A stretch of DNA of 64,000 nt from Druceiella hillmani (GCA_039881145.1 JAYKKI010000027.1:23385001-23449000), one strand, 5' to 3'; numbered from the stretch's first letter, positions 9,047 to 21,942 are shown. The notes: generated by a model from the letters alone, not told the origin. A program made the numbers and translations.

Positions 9047-12000
9047 TATTAAACATTCTATAAATATGGCACATCTGTATGCATGCTCTATTAATTCCGT
9101 GATTTTCTAACAGATGACGCAAGTAACCATATGCTAGTATTCTGCGTCCTTATTTCGTATTTTTTATAACGTATTAAAACATTTAATACAAAAATAACAA
9201 TGGATAACAAATCCAGAAATTATTTTAAATTATTATGTTAAATTAAAAATCTAGAGTTGTGATAGTTTTTTTTTGCAAAGTGTACGGGTTGTAGGATAAT
9301 GTTAATAATTAAAATCCACCTAATATGCATGTAACGTGCTATGTTTAAAAAGTAAATAGAAACAATATCCCACAGGAACCGTAAGTAATGCAAAACTTTA
9401 ATATTTTTATTGAAATATTAACAGATATTTCTGAAACATATTCGTTTTATTGTTTTTTTTCTTTAAGTTCCATAAATCTTAACACATTTCTTTAAAGCAG
9501 ATAAAAGAAATGTTCACATTTTTTGAAACGACGAGTTGTCAGTTTAGTATATTCGTTTATATAAATTGATATTTTATTAGACGGTACAAATGCATTAAAA
9601 TACACTCTTCGTCTATTTAAATTCTCAAATATGCAGCTGGAAGCAATCAATAAGTTTTTAAAATTTTTCTAGTGAAGGATCCATTAAATTGAAAAAAAAA
9701 TAACATATTTTGCATGCAACATGTTAATTAAATGGTATTTAAAGATTTGTTTACGGTTATTCTTAAAACTAAAACGCGACAATAACCGAACACTTTTTTG
9801 TAAAATAAATTTACCATTTTTTTTTATATTTTCACCTTGCTCAGTCCCATACAATTAAATTTAAATGTTTAATTAAACATACAACATTTCCAAATAGAAA
9901 AACTAACCAAAACAATAAATTATCAGGATAATGGATGTTTTTCATGTGATACGATACTTTCATCGCTTACGATACAAATGCCGCTTCAACGCGACGCAAT
10001 GAACCCTACAACAACGTCACGTCGTATCGGTTTGACGGTGCGGCGTGGCGTCCAACTTTGAACTATGCAAATCTCTTAATTAATATTTATATAGTGTCTT
10101 CCGATAACGGGGGTAAACGGGAAAAAATTTAATTGATTATAAAGGTCATATTTTATACTTAGTGACTCAAATATACGGGACATACCTGTTTAATAACATT
10201 ACATATATGCTGTCAAAGGGCGTAAGGAAAGGCACGTGAATGTACCTCAATACAATAAATTTGAAAAAATTTCAGTGAAGCTTTTATCTCGATAGAAGCT
10301 ATAAATTTACTATTAGTGGTTCTTTGGCGACAATCTCTTCTCTGTGCGATTGACCACATATTATTACGTGTTTGATATTGACATTATGAACGTAAACAAT
10401 GAATCTTTTAATATATTTTTAGTACATAATTTAATCCATTTGTAACACATATTATATGTAATTTTAGCTTTTTGCACTCCATCTCCATATAAACTTTAAA
10501 TGTGCCAAATCCTACACCCTTCCGGGTGAACGATAAGCTTAAAAATGGGTACAAACTTTCTCTCCACGTGTTAATTTATAAATTTAATTTACTGCATATT
10601 TTTCCGAAATGATATTGGAAAAATACCCTTGATTTAATAAAGAGGGTTTATTAAAATTTATATGTAAATTAAAGTTATTTTGATTTTAGATTGAACAATA
10701 TTTTCAAAATGGCTAGAACAGAGTGTGTGTGTGTGTATACTTACATACGAGTATGACATATTTCTGTCAGTTCATAACTTGATTCTACTGGAATGATTTT
10801 CGTGCGGTTTTCGCCATTACATAAAGATTACAAATACTGCAAAATTTTTATTTAACATTAGTGTGCATGTTGAGATGGCTAGATTACGTTAATATTTATG
10901 AGGGGATCCTAGAGTGCGGGCAAGCAGGAAGCGTTATGAATGGCAAACAGTGATGCTGTGTTGCAGGCTGTCAAATAATTTTTTCATAATAGTTCAATAT
11001 CACATATGCCACGCGAGTGGAGCTCCGGGCAAAACTTAGTATTGATAAAAAGTTAGCTATTTAACCATATTTCGGGTTACATAGTTGTTACTATCATATT
11101 AATTTAATAATTTCAAAATTTATATGAATATACATGTCCGAAACTATTATTAATTTTGTATAACCCTTTTTTCCATAACTTCGAAATTAATCTCTTTTTA
11201 ACTGTGAAAGGTTTCAAAGCTCCACAATCTCTTATGTTCCATACTAGATGACCCATGAATTAGGATACTAAATCTGTTTATCCGTAACAATAAACTAGAC
11301 AAATCCCTATTTTATTGGTAAACTGTGTGGAATCAGCCGTTCCCTTAAATCTTAATCTGTTTACAAAGGGAGAATTTAAAAGTAACTACTAAAAGGTAAT
11401 AAAAGGTTTTACATGAGTTGTAGCTTTGCTTTGATTTAATATACCAGTATGTTTTGTAAGTTAGTCGTTGGGGAATTTAAACATTTCATGAAGATTTACA
11501 TTCATATTAGAATTACAGAATTATAAATATTTTTATTAGGATAGTTAAAGAAACGTTATTTCTGTATTTAAGCTAGAAATATGGTAGGAGAACAAGACCG
11601 TTGTAATTAGCTGCCGAGAAGGGAAATTTCAGTGTTTAATTATCTAAATGATACATATTGCTAAACAAAAAAATATTCAAGTTATACAAGAATTTGCGTT
11701 CCAATTGGCAATTGATTGGTGACAAATATTTGAGCATATGTCATTCAGTATAGCCAAATTTCTTTTGTGATCTGATTCTTGATTTGTAAGTATTTGGTAT
11801 AGAGTAAAACGGTAGAGAAAGGGAAAAATGTTCTAAAACACTTTTAGGATATAATGGTAATATTTAAAGGATATATATGGTGATGTTTGTGTTGGTAAAG
11901 TTAGTACTATAGGTAACTATAATATTAAATGTACGATATTGACTCTATACTTTCCAGATCTTGTATAAAAGCAACATTTATTGTAGTGCCAGATTTTGTT

Positions 12001-12544
12001 ATTGCTATCTTGGGATCATTATCCATTATTAGATGAAATTTTTCGCCAGAAAGTTAATTGATGACCTCGAATTATGAAATGTAAAATTTATATTAAAATC
12101 ACCTCCCAAAGTAAGAAATATTTTATTAGGTCTGTGAACGTATGAATAAAAAAAATTTTGAAAGTTTTTCTTCTCGGAGCCGCCGAGTCACATATAATAA
12201 ATATCTTATGTACTATTGTGCGGTATGTACATAATATCTCTATAATAAACGAAATGTTTGTTGCAGTAGAGTAATAAGCAAAGGTTAGTCCTAATGTCGT
12301 ATAGCGGTATATATTCCAATTAAAGTTTTGAAGTGTTCGAGAGAACGGAAAGTTTCTGTTAACATATTTTACCGTTATGTATTTATTTGTGGGTATATTT
12401 TATTTTATTCGCAATTAAAAGTTTAACAGATTTAAATTAAATTGTATTTGCTTTTTTTTTCCATGAATATATTTTCTGTATAAAAATTTCAATTAGTTTC
12501 TGACATTTGCCACTTCCACACATAATATTCTCATTTAATTTATT
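9047..12544. other. AT-rich intergenic stretch
   Basis: No gene recognised. Homopolymer runs, a short GT tract near 10722-10736 and one GC-rich island (listed separately) are the only visible structure. Open frames are short and compositionally random. Confidence 0.65.
9960..10070. promoter_or_regulatory. GC-rich island followed by homeodomain-like AT core
   Basis: About 100 bp dense in CG dinucleotides (GCGACGCAATG, AACGTCACGTCG, GGTGCGGCGTGGCG) runs into TTAATTAATATTTATA. A plus-strand frame stays open for about 60 codons across it but shows no known motif. Regulatory DNA or an old transposon fragment are both possible. Confidence 0.25.
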
Positions 12545-12577
12545 GCAAAGCGTTGCCGTCAATGGGAAAACGAGGAT

Positions 12578-13000
12578 TTGGAGGAACTATTTATTTCTTT
12601 GCGAATGAAGAATTTCTTCCTTATATTATGTGCTGTCTATATTCCACCGAAATTTTCGCAAAATATCAATAAAAAACATTTCTGCAATTTACAAAATTTA
12701 TATACTGATAATTTAAGTAACCACATATTAATTGTTGGTGATTACAATATTCCAACCCTAAATTATCAGTTTATGGAAAATTGTCCCTATGGCATCATAA
12801 ATGACATCTCTGACTCCTTAGTTGCCCTTGTTACTGGCGTCACCTCGTTCATGAAATTGCAACAGCTTAATTACCGTAAAAATTGTAATAACAGGACTCT
12901 CGATCTCGCACTGAGTAATTGTAAATGTAAACTCTCTTCTGCGGAACCATTACTTCGTGAGGACCGCCATCATCCTACTTTCCTCCTCACAATTGATTGA
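12578..13000 (+). pseudogene. LINE endonuclease domain, C-terminal half
   Basis: Motifs of the endonuclease/exonuclease/phosphatase fold are visible: AVYIPP near residue 19, HILIVGDYN (the GDFN motif with catalytic Asp and Asn), NRTLDLALSN (the TLDLV block) and DRHHP near the end (the SDHxP block). The N-terminal catalytic Glu region is absent because of 5' truncation. The frame closes with TGA at 12998, and a second in-frame TAG follows nearby before the same frame continues at 13016. Confidence 0.8.
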
Positions 13001-13015
13001 TGTCCATAGGTCGCG

Positions 13016-13456
13016 ATGAAAAAAGCTGACAACTCAAAATACAATTTCCGCAAGTTGAAATATACTGCAATCAATAAAGCGCTAGAATCCATAAACTGGG
13101 GAAAAGAGTTCCACCAGCTTTCAGCTACCTGCGCTGTGGATAAATTTTATATTATTATTTTTGATATTATCAATAAATTAGTTACAAAGAAACCACAAAA
13201 ATCAAGGAAACATCCAACTTGGTACACTCCTAAATTGATACAGGTAAGTAAACGTAAAGAAAAATTATGGGTAAAATGGAAATTATACGGTAACTTCTCC
13301 GATTACTTAAATTTCTCTAAATTAAGAAGTCAATTTAAGAAAATATTCCGGTCTTGTTTTCGTGACTACGTCCACAATACTGAGAAACTTATTAATAACA
13401 ACGTAAAAGGTTTCTGGTCATACGTGTCATCACTAAAGGAATTTCGGAGGTTATGA
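13016..13456 (+). pseudogene. LINE linker between endonuclease and RT
   Basis: This Lys-rich segment is in the same frame as the endonuclease part. It contains the usual features between endonuclease and RT in Jockey-type ORF2, such as HPTWYTPKL, then a basic helical region and GFWSYVSSLK. The frame then breaks: near 13449 reading must shift to follow GYESNDIQMICQMFSKFF, and it shifts again near 13600 into the RT frame. Confidence 0.7.
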
Positions 13457-14409
13457 ATCGAATGACATTCAAATGATATGCCAAATGTTTTCTAAGTTCT
13501 TCAAATCTACCTTTGAACGGAACCCACCTCTGGATCCAAATAATAACAAAACCAAACCTACCTCCTCATCAAAATTTAGCACTTCAGATGGATATTAATA
13601 TCACCTCCATCCGTTTCCAAAGAGATGAAATAACTAATGCCCTCAAGAAAATCAATCCCAATAAGGGAGCGAGTCCAGACAACATTGAACCTATATTTCT
13701 TAAAAACACACACGATACGATTTCTGCTCCACTCACTACAATATTTAACATGTGTATCGCACAGGGTACGTTTCCCGGGTGCTGGAAAGATGCACATATA
13801 ATACCAGTATATAAATCTGGGAGTAAACAATCTGTCGAAAATTATCGGCCTATATCCATTTTGACAGCAGTGTCTAAGGTATTTGAAAAAGTGGTTCACA
13901 ATAGGATTTATCCGACATTGCATCGGCATATTATTGAGGAGCAGCATGGATTCGTACGGAACCGGTCAACATTAACCAACCTGTTATTGTACACGCAATA
14001 TCTCTTTAAATCTATGGATTGCAGGACACAGGTTGATTCCATCTACACAGATTTTAAAAAAGCTTTCGACTAGTTTGATCATCTCATCTTGCTGAAAAAA
14101 CTCTCTTTTAACGGTATAAAGGGCAATTTCGTCTCCTATCTCAGCAACAGGCAACAAGCAGTAAAAATTAACGGTTTTATATCACCTCATGTTCCTGTGA
14201 CTTCAGGGGTACCTCAAGGCTCCATATTGGGTCCCTTTTTGTTTATCATCTTTATAAATGATATCAGTAATTGTTTTAAACACAGCAAGTTCCTGTTATA
14301 TGCTGACGACCTAAAGATTTTCTCCAAAATAAGAGATTCTTCTGATCATTCGAAGTTACAAGAAGATCTTAAAAGACTAGATGCGTATTACAGAATAAAC
14401 AAGATATAA
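13449..14409 (+). pseudogene. LINE reverse transcriptase core
   Basis: RT motifs appear in order: NPNKGASPDNIEP (motif 0/1), YRPISILTAVSKVFEKV (motif 2), EEQHGFVRNRST (motif 3), YTDFKKAFD (motif A, catalytic Asp), TSGVPQGSILGPFLF (motif B), LLYADDLKIF (motif C, the YADD box). An amber stop at 14071-14073 falls directly after FKKAFD, where many relatives have Lys, so a single A-to-T change killed this ORF. Another stop lies at 14407. The catalytic Asp residues themselves are kept. Confidence 0.9.
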
Positions 14410-15113
14410 TTAAGTCACAGTAAGTGTAAACCGATCACTTTTTCTAAAAATAATACAATCTATTTTCATACCTATGACATAGGTGGTCATTCTTTGGAAT
14501 CTGTTAATTGCATACGTGACCTTGGTGTAATGTTTGATCAAAAGCTACATTTTGATGTTCACGTAAAGCAGATCACATCGCGAACTTATGCTTTGCTAGG
14601 CTTTGTCTTACGAACTACCAAACCCTTTAAGCAAATGAGAACGTATCGCATCCTCTACACAAGTCTTGTGCGATCTCAACTTGAATATGCTGTTGCCGTC
14701 TGGAATCCTTACTATCTTACATATTCTGATATGATCGAAAGAGTGCAAAAACGATTTATGCAATATCGCTTCAATACACCCAAAACAGACTATTATAATG
14801 CATTGTATACATTCAAATACCGTACTCTCCACGAAAGGCGTATCGAACTCTGAGCAATTGTACTTTATAATATTTGCCACAGTTGTTATGATTGCGCCGA
14901 TATAGTGAATCAGTTGCAGTTTCGTGTGTCAGGGAGAGCGACCCGTAGCATCGCACTGTTCCATCTACCTACCGCTCGCACTAATGCTGGTGATCGTGTA
15001 CCACTACGCAGGCTTTGTGATGATTGCGACGGAAAATTTCATTCTCTAGATATATTTGCCAGCTCAGTACTTCAATACAAACAGTCAGTTAAAGGGATAC
15101 TATACAACCATTA
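14410..15113 (+). pseudogene. LINE ORF2 C-terminal region
   Basis: The frame of the RT core continues: SVNCIRDLGVMFDQKLHFD (the RDLGV box after the RT palm), then SLVRSQLEYAVAVWNPY (the LEYA.VW.P motif) and VQKRFMQYRF. A TGA at 14851 interrupts it. From 14905 the tail HSLDIFASSV resumes and ends at the TAG near 15112. This order is typical of Jockey/CR1-type ORF2 C termini. Confidence 0.8.
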
Positions 15114-15120
15114 GTCCTTT

Positions 15121-15530
15121 GAAAGCATTGGCACTACATTTTCATTTATTCAAGTAGACGCGATGTTCTGTTTTTTTTTTCTTTTTATTTAATCGATATT
15201 ATTATAAGTGGGATAGTGATTACTATTAATTCTATTATTGATAACTGTTACAGTGAACTGTAAATGAAAGGCTAATTTCAATAATTTCAATAGTTATTGC
15301 TTGATTGTTTACTTTATTAAAATTTAATTTGATATTTTATAAAATTTCTGAATATTTAATGTATCATGGAAATATCTAGAAAAGACTGAGGATATATGTA
15401 TGTAGAATATTACTTTCATGTGGGAATGTTAGGATATAAGTTAACCTTATTGTCAAAAAACTCTTATGTTGTATTTCACTATGACTTGTATCTGTTTTTT
15501 CTCCATAGGTGATAAATAAATTAATATATT
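15121..15530. other. LINE 3' flank, no gene
   Basis: T-rich sequence after the LINE, including a run of ten or more T near 15170. The element's 3' untranslated region probably ends somewhere here, but no target-site duplication or poly(A) tract marks it. Confidence 0.5.
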
Positions 15531-16171
15531 ACGACATTAGCAAGAAAATTTCAAAATTAGTATTGACTTGAAAGTTCAAGGTATTAGTAAGTCTAACGTA
15601 CCGAATCGAAAGTTATTTCTATTGCATGGCTAATAAAATTTAGTTTTAAGTAGAGTTTAAATTTTTTTCTTTCAGTGTAGTATTTAATCAGAAATATTAA
15701 TCAGCATATAACAGATTCTATTGAACTTCACCATAATTTGTTAAGAGTTGTTTAATCCTAGAATCAGGAAAATATTTTTGAGTGAAATGATTTTGGCGAT
15801 ACTCATTTTTGTTCTATTTTCCTTTTAATTGGATATTCTAATTTCATACACTACGACGTTAGCAAGAAAATTACAAAAAGGTAATACGTACCGAAGATCA
15901 AGGTATTAGTAAGTCTAAAGTACCGAATCTAAAGTTATTTTTGTTTAATTGCCTGGATAATAAAATTTAATTTTAATTAGAGTTAAATTTTATTTCTTTC
16001 AGTGTAGTATTTAACCAGATATATTATATAACAGGTCCTACTGAACTTCACCATAATTTGTTAAGAATAGCTGTTTAGGATTAAACGAATCCTACGATCG
16101 GGAAAATATTTTTGTGTGAAGTCATTGTGGCGACACTAATTTTTGTTCTATTCTCCTTTTAATTGGATATT
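15531..16171. repeat. Tandem duplication, two copies of about 320 bp
   Basis: Copy 1 (15531-15852) and copy 2 (15853-16171) share many blocks in the same order: ACGAC(A/G)TTAGCAAGAAAAT, CAAGGTATTAGTAAGTCTAA, TTTCTTTCAGTGTAGTATTTAA, GAACTTCACCATAATTTGTT, GGAAAATATTTTTG and CCTTTTAATTGGATATT. They differ by roughly one base in seven and by small indels, so the duplication is old. It is non-coding. Confidence 0.85.
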
Positions 16172-18717
16172 GATTATATCAGACTGTCACTCTCAACATA
16201 AATTTCACCTTTAAATTTATCCTTGATTTGGCTTGTTTCTTGAGACTGTTATGAGAATTTTTTTTCTAAAAAGAATAAAAATTCCTATCTGAACAAAATT
16301 CGCATTTTAACAGATAGGAATTACCTATAGGAAAAATGAATTTTATTTTCGATTTCTACCAAATTAAATAATTTGGTACCTACTAAATGACGCTAGACGA
16401 ATTTTTGTCTGTTATTCTGAAAGGTGAAAGTGTAATTATTCCCAAAATTAATATTACCTTATAAGGGAATAGTTTTTTGATGTACATAAACTATTACGAA
16501 AAAAAAATATTTGACATAAATCTTATTCCGTACCATCATTTCTGAAAATGAAAAGGCAGAAACTGTATCCTATCGTATTAAAAAATGGTGTTCTGCTATT
16601 TTTCTATCATTGAAAATCTTGCAAAAATTATTTGAAATCTAAATTAACAGCACCGAAATTTTGAGAAAAATAGTTTAAATATACGCAGTGAATATTATTC
16701 TTTTATGAATTTTATTTGTACATTTCACTTTTAAAAATAATTGTTAATTTGGAACCCAATAAATATTATCTCTTTAAACTCAAATTTATTTAATTTAGGA
16801 ATACCTTAGTTAAACTACTTAAAGTAATGCTTCTCTAATGCACGGTATTCCCACCGTATTCTTGCCTTTTTCATATATTATAATTTATTTTAAAATAGTT
16901 ACTTACCAGCAGTTACTGATACTAGATTTAAATTTTCTAACTACTTAGACTGCCTTCAGGTTTCCTGCACCGTATTTATTGAAAAATATTTTCTATATAA
17001 AAAACATATACAATTCAATAAAACATTTGCACAAAATATCCGGAAAAGTTATTATGATAGAAAAATAAGTCAAAATAGATATTAAAATCTTGTCACTAAA
17101 AAGAAATAGTCTGATTTTGATAATTTGCTTCCCTTTTCTATTATATATCTGCCATTTCTACAAATAATTAAATCTAAAATTTTTGAGTATTGCAGATTAA
17201 ATATAATACATAGGATAACAACTAAAAAATTAATTAATTCTGCTATCTTGACAGTTGTCTTTTAGGTATTTTCGGATGCTATTTTATCGACATATGCAAC
17301 ATTTTCTTTACTACCGACTAATATGGACTGGGCCAACATTAACGCTCGATATTATATTCCAATCAACTTGACCGTATCTGGATAGTAGATAGTAGAAGAA
17401 CTTTCTTGAAAAATAAATTCATCTCTTTTATAGTTTATTTTTGGCTCTTTCTTATTAACGCCAAGGATTAAATAACTTTTATCCTTTAGTCTCTTGATTA
17501 TTGAACAATAATTTAAGGCATCTATGATAATTTATTCATTAAATAAGACATTTTTCGGTTAATTAAAAGCGAATGCCTGGAGATTTATGTGATATTAACC
17601 GATCTCTCTAGCTATTCCTTCATTTGGTTTTTCACTTATATTGCTTTTCCAAACAAATTAGAAAACAACAGTATTCCGTAATTATTAACGTACGTGCAAG
17701 TTTATAGGATTTCTACGTAATAGCCACCAGCGTGTTTTATCATATACCTGGGATCAAATAATAAAAGATTTAATTTTTTTTAATAAAAAACAGAATAACT
17801 TTCAACTGTGCCTTTCAAACTATTTAAATTTATGTGAATCTATAAATAAAGATCCGCAAAATGGTACTGCAATCTGTTTGGGATTTATAAGTATAAAATA
17901 CATAGGGATATACATGCATAAATATCGTCTTGAAATACTACAAATTTATAGTTCTTTACCGAAATATCTCGGTAATTGTTATTACTTTTCCAAAATACTG
18001 TAATTTTTGTTACCGTGACAATAAATGTCGTTGTATTAGACTTAATAACTCACCCTTTACCTTGATAAGTTCGAATTTGAAGCTCGGTTTGCCCTGTGAA
18101 GCGCGCTTTGATATCACCTTTTTAAGATGTGCAAAAAGTTATTTTTATAATATCGAATATTTTTCATCAAAACTTTTTATTCAAACTTATATTTAAAAAA
18201 AAAATTATCGCTATTATGACTGGTAAACTCTTGCAAGATTATTTTAATTGTAAAAAGCATCCATAAAAATGTATTTATTGAAAGGTTTAAATCTAAGAAA
18301 CTAATACGTAAATCGATGTGGAACGCCCATGACGCAATGCGTCAAAATAGCTTGACGCAATTAAATCGCAAAAGGATAAAAATAATACTACTCTGTAGTT
18401 GCATTTATACATATTTTGCTTACGATTGACTGCACAAATAAAGAATTAAATCTACTGAAATAATACAATTATATTTCGGTAGGTAAATTATGCCCTGTCG
18501 AAACGGAATTAGAAAATGACTGATCTTTTATACTATTAATCTAAATTTATCGTAACGCAATGTTTAAGTTTATAATGAATATTAATACTCTTTATATATA
18601 TTGTTAATTTAGTATAAGATTTACGTATCCTAGTCAAATTAATACTACATAAGGTATTTTATCTTTGTGTATTAAATGGCTATTCGCCATAATATTTGAT
18701 ATTTATTGTTAATATAA

Positions 18718-18789
18718 TAATATATGGGATTATGCAGTTATTGTTATTTTATTTGTTTAATATATGGGATTATGCAGTTATTGTTATTA
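18718..18789. repeat. Direct repeat, about 30 bp, twice
   Basis: AATATATGGGATTATGCAGT followed by TATTGTTATT occurs twice at a spacing of about 40 bp. The copies look identical, so the duplication is recent. Confidence 0.85.
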
Positions 18790-19894
18790 AATTTTACAAG
18801 ATCCAAGGTAAAGAAAATATTTTGAAATTTTCCTTTATTCCTTCCCATATTTTCCCTAAAATGAATATGAAAACGACAAAAACTCATTAATCGCAAAATG
18901 GCCATTGGCTTTAAATAAATATTACTTAAATTGCACAAAGTATTATTACCATATTTCATAAATAATTATTTTTCGAGGAAAAAGAACGTATTATGCAAAA
19001 TCAATGCTTTCAAAATGCATACAAGGTTATAATTTTGAAGATTGCCTACATCTAGCATAAATGTAATTTAATTGCGCGTTCACAGAGGTACCGTATCAAA
19101 ATTATATATATATATATATTTATTACTTTCCTTTCCGAAAAAAATGTAGTGAATTCTTAGCTTTAAATTAAATCTTTATAATTTTATTAATCTGGCTACA
19201 TCGTAGTACATCCTAAATTTCCTAATTCCACTATTGGATACAGCAAGTTTTTACCCGAAGTCTTGCAACTATTGGAGTGAAATACCTCAGTATAATATAT
19301 TAAGAATATCGCATATTTAGTAGTTTGCGAGATATTGCATATAACAAATTGTCTCTCACTTACTCATTAAAGATCAACAAAACCTATCACGTCTCTTTCA
19401 GAAGATCTGGAAAATAAGCGCAAGCAAGTTCTTGTTGAGTTTTATTAAAGATGTAAATGAGTTACAAATTCTCATTTTCACGGAATATAAATTATATTGT
19501 GACGATCAAGATCAACACTTTGCCGTTACAAATACTCATCTCATATTTATCGCTTTAACAACGAAGTGCAAAGGAAATATTCTAGTCATTCTATAGACAC
19601 TCTCATACGGTCTGTACAACCACCAGAATATTCTCCTGCATAATTTTGTTTTTAAAGCAATGAATATATTAAAGCTATCCGTTCTGGCCAAATTATTCAA
19701 TATTTTAATAAAAAATGGGCAGAGAACTATCATTTTCTTCACATTTAATTAAGAATATTTAATTAAGAATATTAATTCAAAATTTATAAAAAATATGTAG
19801 TGTTACATACCCTGGACATTTTTGAATTTTTATCACGTTTTGATTAACAATGTGCAATTGCTCATTAAAACGTATTAAATTAATCTTCACAGTC

Positions 19895-20115
19895 AGTCTT
19901 CGGTCACACCGCGCCTTAATCTACCTCCATCGCTCCCCCGCCACTACGACACCGCGCGTGACGTCATGTACATAGATTTGCCGTTTGCGGGACATTCGTT
20001 CCGTGTAACTTTCCAAATAAGGTCGGTTTGCGGCTGTGCCCTCTCAAATAATGGGCGGCTGGTGCGAACTTACCAAATTTATGGCGGGTGCCCGTACACC
20101 AAGATTATGCCTCTA
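19895..20115. promoter_or_regulatory. GC-rich island with palindromic CRE
   Basis: A 200-bp GC-rich block (CGCTCCCCCGCC, CACCGCGCGTG, ATGGGCGGCTGG) holds a perfect cAMP-response-element palindrome, TGACGTCA, at 19959-19966. A 72-codon frame (19966-20184) runs across it without any recognisable domain. It may be an enhancer or promoter CpG-like segment; no neighbouring gene start is visible. Confidence 0.3.
19959..19966. promoter_or_regulatory. CRE/ATF consensus palindrome
   Basis: TGACGTCA, the full CREB/ATF site, within a GC-rich island. An 8-bp match can arise by chance, but the GC-rich setting makes it more notable than in AT-rich DNA. Confidence 0.3.
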
Positions 20116-20659
20116 CCTGCTCTTTTAACACATCCACGACCACGTACAATCAGCGTAGCGTTTGATTATTCTTTTTTAATCTGAGGTTAAATAAATACAG
20201 TTAAAAGACAAGTAAAATTCGCGCATGAAGCATTTTACATTTATTGTAAAAAAAATTGCAATACTTTGAAAGACCAAAATAATTTTCCTAAAATCATTAT
20301 GAATTTTACATGTCGAATTTTATTAAGAAATTTAGAACTCATACTTTTTGAAATGAAATGAGTCGAAATCAAAGAAGGTGAACAGGAATAAAATTAGAAT
20401 TTTCTAAGTAAAAAGTAGACATGGAAAAATTATAAAAACCTGTTTTTGATATCAGTATTTTAAGAGTTTTTAAATAAAATTGGACTTAATTGTTACATCA
20501 GTATAAAAAGAAAGGCTGAAAGTGCTGGTAGTATTTGCAGTATAACAAAGTACCGAATATTGTGTCGATAGTATTTACCTTCTTCATATGGTACGAGTTG
20601 GTCAATAAGAATATATCATTTTGATTTTGAAATTAACCGTAACGGAAACTTATATGTTA

Positions 20660-20935
20660 AAGCATTCGAGTTGCCGTTACGGTTCTCTATTCTTCATTAT
20701 GTATTTTGTTTGTGTTCATTTCTAAACCACATTTTCCACTTTCTGTATCAATTGATGGTTTCCCATATTAGTACTATGTCATCAGTAAAACGTAAGTGGT
20801 TCAAGCACGCTCCGTTTATTTTTATTCCGGACAGTATATTATATCGGATATTATAGCGGACAACCTATTCTAATTAGTTTGCGAATAAATTAAATATTTT
20901 GAACCGCCCTGTTTCGCACCGCGTTTAACTCTGAA
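20660..20935 (-). pseudogene. RTE-like LINE reverse-transcriptase fragment
   Basis: On the minus strand the conserved RT segment is legible despite stops: GAKQGG (motif B, normally GVRQGD), then GIKINGACLNHLRF and TDDIVLIWETIN, that is LRFADDIVL with the Ala of the ADD box changed to Thr, then GLEMNTNK after a frameshift. The wording GIKINGxxLNHLRFADDIVL is typical of RTE-like endonuclease-RT proteins. About 90 codons survive, with no endonuclease part nearby. Confidence 0.7.
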
Positions 20936-21182
20936 TAGTTTTGCTTGTCTCTCCAATTTTATAACAACTTTACTTTTTTATACATGCCTTGTAAAATTAT
21001 GATATGTGCTTTTAGTATTCATTGATAATTCATAATTTTTCCCAAAGTTAAATTCATAAGGTAAACAAAATACCTTGAAGTTATCAACAAATTGAATATA
21101 CAATGATTTATAATATTTTAAATATATTTCTTAAATTAGAATTGGAGTAAATAAATATGATTAATCCTAAAGCACCTTGGAC

Positions 21183-21230
21183 GAAAGTCAGCTTATCCCC
21201 TTATATTTGTGAGGGAATAAGCTGACTTTC
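21183..21230. repeat. Hairpin, 17-bp arms
   Basis: GAAAGTCAGCTTAT-CCC (21183-21199) pairs with GGG-A-ATAAGCTGACTTTC (21213-21230), with one bulged A and a spacer of 13 nt. Confidence 0.8.
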
Positions 21231-21942
21231 TTATAAATTAAATTCTATTATCTTCTATATCGGTAGTATTCTTGGTTGATTAAATATTGGTTGAATAAAT
21301 CTTATGTTGGTAGTATTCTTATTAAGAATATCCGTCTAAGTAACATATACGTCATTTGAAATAAACTAATCGGCCTATAAATTCCAATATTTTCTGGACT
21401 ATGTTTTTCTTATAGTACTTTCGTGTTAGAAGTCTTTCAATCTGATCAAATATTTTGAATAATACAATTTTATTAAATATGTCTGTAATTATTAGAATAA
21501 TCGGTAGTAATTGAGGAATTGAGTTTTTAAAAATAATTTTTAAATTTTTTTTTTACCACACATTCCGAAATACACAAGCAAGATTATTAAAAGTCACAGT
21601 CTGTGGAGAATAAGTAGGATGCCAATTTTGTTAGTGAATTTCATTCTAATTGTTGGTATTTTATCAGTAATATCCATCAATATAACAATTTATTTCAAAT
21701 TACATCTTTTCCACGATTGTACTATCAATAAAAATTAACTAATCCAACTTTAGTTATGTTACGTTAACTTAGCCTTTCTTAAAATATGTATTTATGTCAC
21801 TAAACTTCCTACCATTATTATTTATTATTGGGTTACTATAGCATCGTCATATTAGATGGATATATGCACAGTGGCAGTTTTATTTATTTCACGTCAATAT
21901 TTAACAAGAAACTAAGTACTGAATTTCCATAAGAGTTATTGT

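Larger units (their letters stand above)
12545..15120 (+). mobile_element. 5'-truncated Jockey-like non-LTR retrotransposon
   Basis: One decayed LINE copy keeps, in order, the C-terminal half of an AP-type endonuclease, a basic linker, a full reverse-transcriptase core and the C-terminal region. Similarity starts mid-endonuclease, so the copy was 5'-truncated at insertion, which is typical of target-primed reverse transcription. Stops and frameshifts show it is dead. The 3' end is uncertain: after the last stop near 15113 there is a T-rich segment and no clean poly(A). Jockey/CR1-group membership is judged from motif wording, not from a phylogeny. Confidence 0.85.
16172..20650. other. AT-rich intergenic stretch
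   Basis: No gene recognised. It contains a local 30-bp duplication at 18718-18789, a short (AT)9 tract at 19102-19119 and a GC-rich island near 20 kb, listed where notable. The frame at 17930-18196 (+) has no recognisable domain. Confidence 0.65.

Noticed and set aside
13576..13947. 123-codon minus-strand open frame
   Set aside because: It is the antisense shadow of the LINE reverse-transcriptase frame.
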